A DNA stretch of 64,000 bases from contig CM049320.1 of the NCBI GenBank assembly GCA_026874595.1, forward strand, positions 37,882,714 through 37,946,713. Direction: 5' to 3'. The DNA is from Sipunculus nudus. Taxonomy: Eukaryota > Annelida > Sipuncula > Golfingiida > Sipunculidae. The translations under genes and the position numbers were made by a program. Below are positions 58,955-64,000 of this stretch, piece by piece. Position 1 is the first letter of the stretch; every line of letters starts with the position of its first letter. Under the pieces are notes generated by a model. It was not told where the DNA came from. It worked only from the letters and a program-made list of their open reading frames with translations, and ran no database searches.

Positions 58955-60205
58955 ATCCATAGTTCAGTTTCGTGTGTAAAAATATTGAAAAGTCCGGTTT
59001 AGCGTAATATACATTAACTGGGTGCTTAAAAAGGAATACGGAGACTGAAATTTCGCGTTATCTTCGTTTTGACCGTTTTGCGAGGTTTTTTTTTTCGCGA
59101 TTGCACCAGAACCTATATATGAAATCTAAGTACGGCAGTGTTTGTGTTTATTATAAAATGAGGAAAATCCCACGATACTTCACTCTTAATGTTACAATAA
59201 TTTTAATAATACCTGTGTCATAGTGGACATATATATATATCCCCAGGGATAAACCGCATGTTTTACAGTATTTAATGCGTGCTTGCATCGAACGGTTCCG
59301 AAAGGTTTGCTGCTGGTTAATGAACCATGTTTTCAGAGTTGTTATAACTAATCTGTTTATATGCAGATGCATCATTCAATCTTGTTCATCTAATTGATAG
59401 GGCGTCTTATTCCCGTGGGTTTAGTATTCGCGATTATTTCCCATTCGCTAATATCGTGAAATTAAATCCCTCGCGAACAAAAGGCAAACACGGTATTATA
59501 AAAGAGATATAGTCTCCAAAGCCTGGCTTCGTGACAAAGATTGTTGTTTAGTCCATCTTAAACTCATTGTATGAATTCAATCTAATAAATATGTTAAGGA
59601 AAAAATATCAAACCTTTCTTTTAGCTCCGTATTCGTTCATCTAATCACGATGTAAGCTGCACTCCGGCTACTGATGAAACGGCAAATTAAAACACCCCAA
59701 GTCCTAAACGTCCTTTATTATCGCTCAAATGCCACTATATTTTAAAATATATGTTTAATATCTTCCTGTCATAAGTATGGATATTTTATCCATAATCTAT
59801 TACAAAATCTAGGTCTACCTGCATAATTGATATGGATTTTTCTTCTAAATTACAGCCTGAGTAAGAAGAAACTCCCAGGATTTTGATAATAAACGTTGCT
59901 CTTGGTCTGCCATAGATATTGTTAAATTACCACACTTTGTGCTCCCAGGCACGTTGCGTCTGTTTCCTGATTGGATGCCACAGATTTACCAGAACAGATG
60001 GACACACACGGTATGTCATTAACGGTACCAGGGTTTGAAAATTAATTCCCCTCACGTTGAACTTATGGAAAAAGGCGCAAAGACCAGATTAGGGGCGGGA
60101 CCATAGGGATGCCTGCTGATGCCCACATCTCACTCCTTCTAGATACGTGATATTTTTTATACCTACCTTCCTCCTACTGAGAATTCTTCCACGTATAAAG
60201 TTTTA

Positions 60206-60415
60206 ATAATAATAATAAAAATAATAATAATAATACTAATAATATTCAAAGAAATAATAATAATAAGAAGAAATATAATAATAAAAATAATAATAATATG
60301 AATAATAATAATAATGATTAATATGATAATAATAATTATTATAATAAAAATAAGTTATAATAATAACAAATATTATTATTATTGTTGTTATTATTATTAT
60401 TATTATTTCATTATA
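60206..60415. repeat. (AAT)n/(ATT)n tract of copy B
   Basis: Uninterrupted counterpart of the A tract that was split by the 6.5-kb insertion (A pieces at 49711-49741 and 56243-56475). Confidence 0.85.
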
Positions 60416-61117
60416 TTCTAATATGTTTTAATGTACGTTTGCTTGCTTTTATAAAATCGCTAGCTCCAAAAACCAAAATAACCAGACAATATCAGATTGT
60501 TTGTCACAATGAGTAGACTTTTTTTATTCACATTGTTGAAATCCTAAACATATGACGCCACATGTTGTTCCCCGCCTATTGGGAGAATGGTGGAAACTGA
60601 ACATCTGAGCAACGTTTGTCGGTAAGGCCGTTAATATCGTCAGTGGAATACAGATTTATGCTTTCTTTATTTTTTTTTAATTAAATGCTCACATATAATG
60701 TTAATGATTTATTCACTTCTCGGTAGAGAAATACTCCTAAAATTATTAAATATATGTGTGGGATGGTTCCGATAAAACCACATGCTTACGAAATCGGGTG
60801 TGGGCAATTAAGAAAAATCTGAATTTCACAATTTATCGTAAATAAATCGTTGTTGAATAAATGCATCAGGTATACTGATGTCAGTTTACGTACTTCTCGG
60901 CAGAGCGAAAATCTAAAATCATAAAAAAGCGTATAGGACGGGTTTGATAGGAATTAATGCTTGCAAAATTCAGTTATGAGCAGTTCAGAAATAGTTGATT
61001 TTTTTTAATTTATTGTGAATAAATATCTTCATAAATGTTTCATAAGCTTTTTAGATTTAAAATATTAAGTGTACTTCGTTTTCTCCCGTACATCCACACG
61101 TCGGTATGCTCCCCGAT

Positions 61118-61135
61118 CACATTTGTTACTATTTT
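61118..61135. repeat. Target-site duplication, left copy
   Basis: CACATTTGTTACTATTTT, repeated exactly at 62944-62961. The pre-insertion single copy survives in segment A at 57061-57078. The last Ts merge with the poly(T) of the LINE tail. Confidence 0.9.
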
Positions 61136-61282
61136 TTTTTTTTTTTTTTATTGCCAAAACAATTTATTAACATGAACATAAAAAACAACATGATACATTA
61201 CATACAAGACATCAAGGACACACAAAGTCACACAACTACGCAAAACCGTAACACAAAATGGTACGTATCTGTAAGAGAAATG

Positions 61283-61285
<3 letters not shown>

Positions 61286-61331
<46 letters not shown>
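61286..61331. repeat. (TA)n microsatellite in the LINE 3' UTR
   Basis: About 45 bases of TA lie just downstream of the LINE ORF2 stop, inside the inserted element. Confidence 0.95.
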
Positions 61332-61335
<4 letters not shown>

Positions 61336-61342
61336 TCTAGTG

Positions 61343-62943
61343 CTAATTTAATCTATTTTTAATGTAAGTATCCACTCTTTGTATTATGTTACCCCACTTC
61401 TCTTTATGTATCTGAGTCTTTTCACTATTCTTGGCTATCCTTTTTTCTATATCTTCAAAAGATTTAATATAGTTTAAACAGCTTAATATATTTGGTTCCT
61501 GATGCTGGCATCTGCATACATATATATATATATATCTTTTAACTGACAAAACCACCATATTCACACTTTGTGATTCGTATTGATTAAATATAATACCTTT
61601 AAAATCCAATTTTTTCCCTTCACAAAATTCTTGTTCACCTTCTAAAATCTCACTCAGACTCTTCCACAAACTTCGACTCTTTTTGCAAAGCCAGAACAAA
61701 TGACAAATTGTTTCAGACTCTGTCTTACAAAAGGAACATGAAGCATCTGTCTGTTTTTTAATTTTAACCAGGAAAGGATTTAGAGTCAATTTTCTGTGTA
61801 AAACTCTAAACTGAAAGTATCTGAGCTTGCTATCGATTGTAATTGTATATATCTCTTTAAAGGACTGCATTATATATTCCTCTGTCACACCTAGTTCTGC
61901 CTTCCATTTATTGCATATATTACAAGGTTCTGCAGATATAGTTTTCAGAACCTTTTCATAAATTTGCTTTGAAAAAGTTTGTTTATTTAATATTTAAAGA
62001 AATGCTACTTTATCTGAATTGTTTATATTTTCAATCTTTTGAATATGTTCTTTCCAGGCTAGTGGTATTACGCTCACTAACCCATAATACTCTAAAATAT
62101 TTGGTTTACAATCAAATATTTTGCAACATTCATCAAAATTACAAAATCTAGTTTCACCTTTATCATTAATTACAATATCTCTTATAAATTTTATTCCTTT
62201 CTCTGCCATTGTTCTTATGTAAACCATTTTGTGGTCAATTTTAATATAAGAATTAAACCATATTGCTTGATCTAACAGACTGCTTATTTTATCCTCTGGT
62301 TCGAAATGGTATATTGCCCAACTGGAAAAAACCTCACACCAAAAAGGACTACATTTTGACATAAGTTTCTGAATATCTTGGGCATTAATATTCCCTTCTA
62401 GTATATATACAATTTTTTCCTTCATATCATTTAAAACTAATTCTGTCCAAGGTTTCAGTTCATTTCCTACAAACAACCTTTTTATCCAATTTGTTTTCAG
62501 TGAAATATTTTTACTCTCAAGGTGAACCATAGCCAGTCCACCTCTATCTTTCCAGTTATACATTATATTCCTATTAATTTTATCAGCCCCTCCATTCCAA
62601 ATGAATTTAAAGAATTTAGATTTAAGATTTGCATAAAATTGCTTTGAGGGACTTGGAAGGACAGACATTATGTAGACTAGCTGTGGTATCAGTTGTGACT
62701 TTATAATTGTTATTTTACCAAGGGGAGACAATTTTCGACTTGACCACAGGTTTAATATATTTTCAATCTTTTTTAATTGTTTATTATAATTAATATCTAT
62801 CATATCTTTCCAATCTTCACTTTTTGTTATTCCTAAAACTGAAATTGGTTCTCTCGTAAACAATATGCCTAGGTCTGTTATTATTTTTTCATTATTTTTA
62901 AGCCTACAACAGTTTCCTAATGGTTTAACTGACGTTTTATCTA
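61343..62943 (-). pseudogene. LINE ORF2 C-terminal part, one stop codon
   Basis: The frame is open from the truncation point (62943) through LGNCCRLKNNEKIITDLGIL and LFTREPISVLGITKSEDWKD. The thumb/connection NLWSSRKLSPLGKITIIKSQ then runs to VAFL, where a single TAA (61994-61996) intervenes. The same frame continues ILNKQTFSKQIYEKVLKTIS and EPCNICNKW to a C-X2-C-X8-H-X4-C finger (CSFCKTESETICHLFWLC) and ends at TAA 61343. A YIYIY run near 61515-61535 reflects a (TA)n expansion inside the coding part. The endonuclease and catalytic RT core are missing. Confidence 0.85.
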
Positions 62944-62961
62944 CACATTTGTTACTATTTT
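62944..62961. repeat. Target-site duplication, right copy
   Basis: Exact repeat of 61118-61135, followed by GTTGAATTATCTAGCAAACT, which continues the copy A sequence after 57078. Confidence 0.9.
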
Positions 62962-63917
62962 GTTGAATTATCTAGCAAACTTCGTCTCAGCTAACCTTAA
63001 GTCGTTATTAGACTTTTTCTGGTGGGACAGGGATAATAAAACCGAGAATGAAGAAGAATACGGATCAGCTTCAGTCGCATGATATGTAATCAAGCGCAGG
63101 ATGTGTAATCCATCAATTACCACGATTGTCCGGACAGTAATTGTCTGTCCGGCTGCCCACTGTTATCACAGTTATTATCATTTTGTCCGTTCTCATCCAG
63201 TTACTCAATTACTGGTGGATTTTCAGTGACGCAAATGATATATGAAATCGTTAAATCGTTAATGCCATGTTATTGTTGCGCAATGCAAGATTATGATTTC
63301 AATCCCCGCTTTGTGAAACCAACTAAAATAGGTATGCCCTGCACAGTCGGTTAATATTGATAAAGTATGTTCGGGAAATGCAATCGGAACAGTATCCAGT
63401 TACATTTCTCATATTTCCAACAAACCTACGAGCACCAAGGGTATCAGCATGACGTCAGTCGAGAGCATCTGTGACAAGATTTTAACTGTGTCTGTATTTT
63501 ATGGAGTGGTTTTGGTTTTTTATCACATTGTTTTGTAGGCTTGTGTGATTTACCAAAACAATACGTGTTTTTTGTGTAGATGCTTTTTCTGCTGCAGAGA
63601 AATTATGTTTTCAACAATTTGGCTTTGGTAGTAAAATTCATGATGGAAGTTAAGCATGTCCTCACTGCGTGCAGCGACTTATTTCGGCCGTATTCCAGGG
63701 TATAATTTAAGAAATATTTACGACTGCACAAACATGAATTCAAGCGTGGCACATCAGCATATATAGACCTACCATTAAAGCAACTGATCGCCAAGGAACC
63801 AGCCTGGTGACCATAGATTGAATATTTAGATTGAAACATTACCTGTTAATCTCGAGGTTGTATATATATCTTACTGATATTTTGTGAATATTATGAATGA
63901 ATTACTAATTAAATGAT

Positions 63918-63920
<3 letters not shown>

Positions 63921-63974
<54 letters not shown>

Positions 63975-63981
63975 ATATATA
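63921..63981. repeat. (TA)n microsatellite at the copy B end
   Basis: TA tract with one TT interruption at 63962, followed by the CCGGTATATTTATTTGTTA junction as in copy A. Confidence 0.95.
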
Positions 63982-64000
63982 CCGGTATATTTATTTGTTA

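Larger units (their letters stand above)
61132..62943 (-). mobile_element. Young 5'-truncated L1/Tx1-like LINE with poly(A) tail
   Basis: The minus-strand 3' end is a run of 18 A (61132-61149) preceded by AATAAATTG...GGCAATAAAA. The body is the end of ORF2, and the 5' end is cut at 62943 just before the RT thumb. An 18-base target duplication flanks it, and segment A carries the empty site. All hallmarks of target-primed reverse transcription are present. The family is L1/Tx1-like, as judged by the thumb and CCHC motifs, but is a different subfamily from the old copy at 6429-10921. Confidence 0.9.
58955..64000 (+). repeat. Segmental duplication, copy B (runs off the window)
   Basis: Aligned with copy A from ATCCATAGTTCAGTTTCGTG. 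It lacks both Tigger-like insertions and the I/Nimb-like LINE, and has its own extra ~150 bases near 60800-60960 and the L1/Tx1 insertion at 61132-62943. The final bases CCGGTATATTTATTTGTTA match copy A at 58111-58129. Confidence 0.85.

Overview
This is nuclear DNA from a eukaryote, most likely a marine mollusc and probably a bivalve. It is AT-rich, has no operons or dense coding, and carries long (TA)n, (CT)n, (GA)n and (AAT)n arrays. It also holds tRNA-derived SINEs, hAT- and pogo/Tigger-type DNA elements, and L1/Tx1-like and I/Nimb-like LINEs. The host call rests on repeat types familiar from bivalve genomes and cannot be proved here. Most of the window is intergenic or intronic sequence built from mobile-element debris.

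Host genes are nearly absent. The best candidate is a terminal coding exon on + at 1833-1975, with a pyrimidine-rich tract and AG acceptor before it and an AATAAA after it. A weaker candidate is a TATA-plus-first-exon arrangement at 13771-13916 ending in a consensus splice donor. A possible non-coding first exon ends at a GTAAGT donor at 15684.

From 6.4 to 10.9 kb lies a decayed L1/Tx1-type LINE on the minus strand, with ORF1 and ORF2 broken by frameshifts and the endonuclease catalytic Glu changed to Lys. From 11 to 47 kb the sequence is a mosaic: two tRNA-derived SINE families (seven copies), several MITE-like inverted-repeat elements, a previously unnamed ~370-base dispersed repeat (two copies), a ~200-base-arm palindrome, and a lone LTR with a tRNA-Pro-type primer binding site but no gag-pol.

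The most informative region is 47.2-64 kb. A multi-kilobase segment occurs twice in direct orientation: copy A starts at 47264, and copy B starts at 58955 and runs off the window. Each copy records insertions missing from the other. Copy A gained an internally deleted Tigger-like element (48097-49259). It also gained a second Tigger-like element (49743-56238) that appears to host a nearly intact I/Nimb-like LINE with a full 533-residue ORF1. Copy B gained a young 5'-truncated L1/Tx1-like LINE (61132-62943) with an 18-base target-site duplication, whose empty site is preserved in copy A at 57061-57078. The two copies therefore give filled/empty pairs that order the events: duplication first, then independent transposition into each copy.

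I found no RNA gene, CRISPR array or clearly new enzymatic system. The unusual content is structural and evolutionary.
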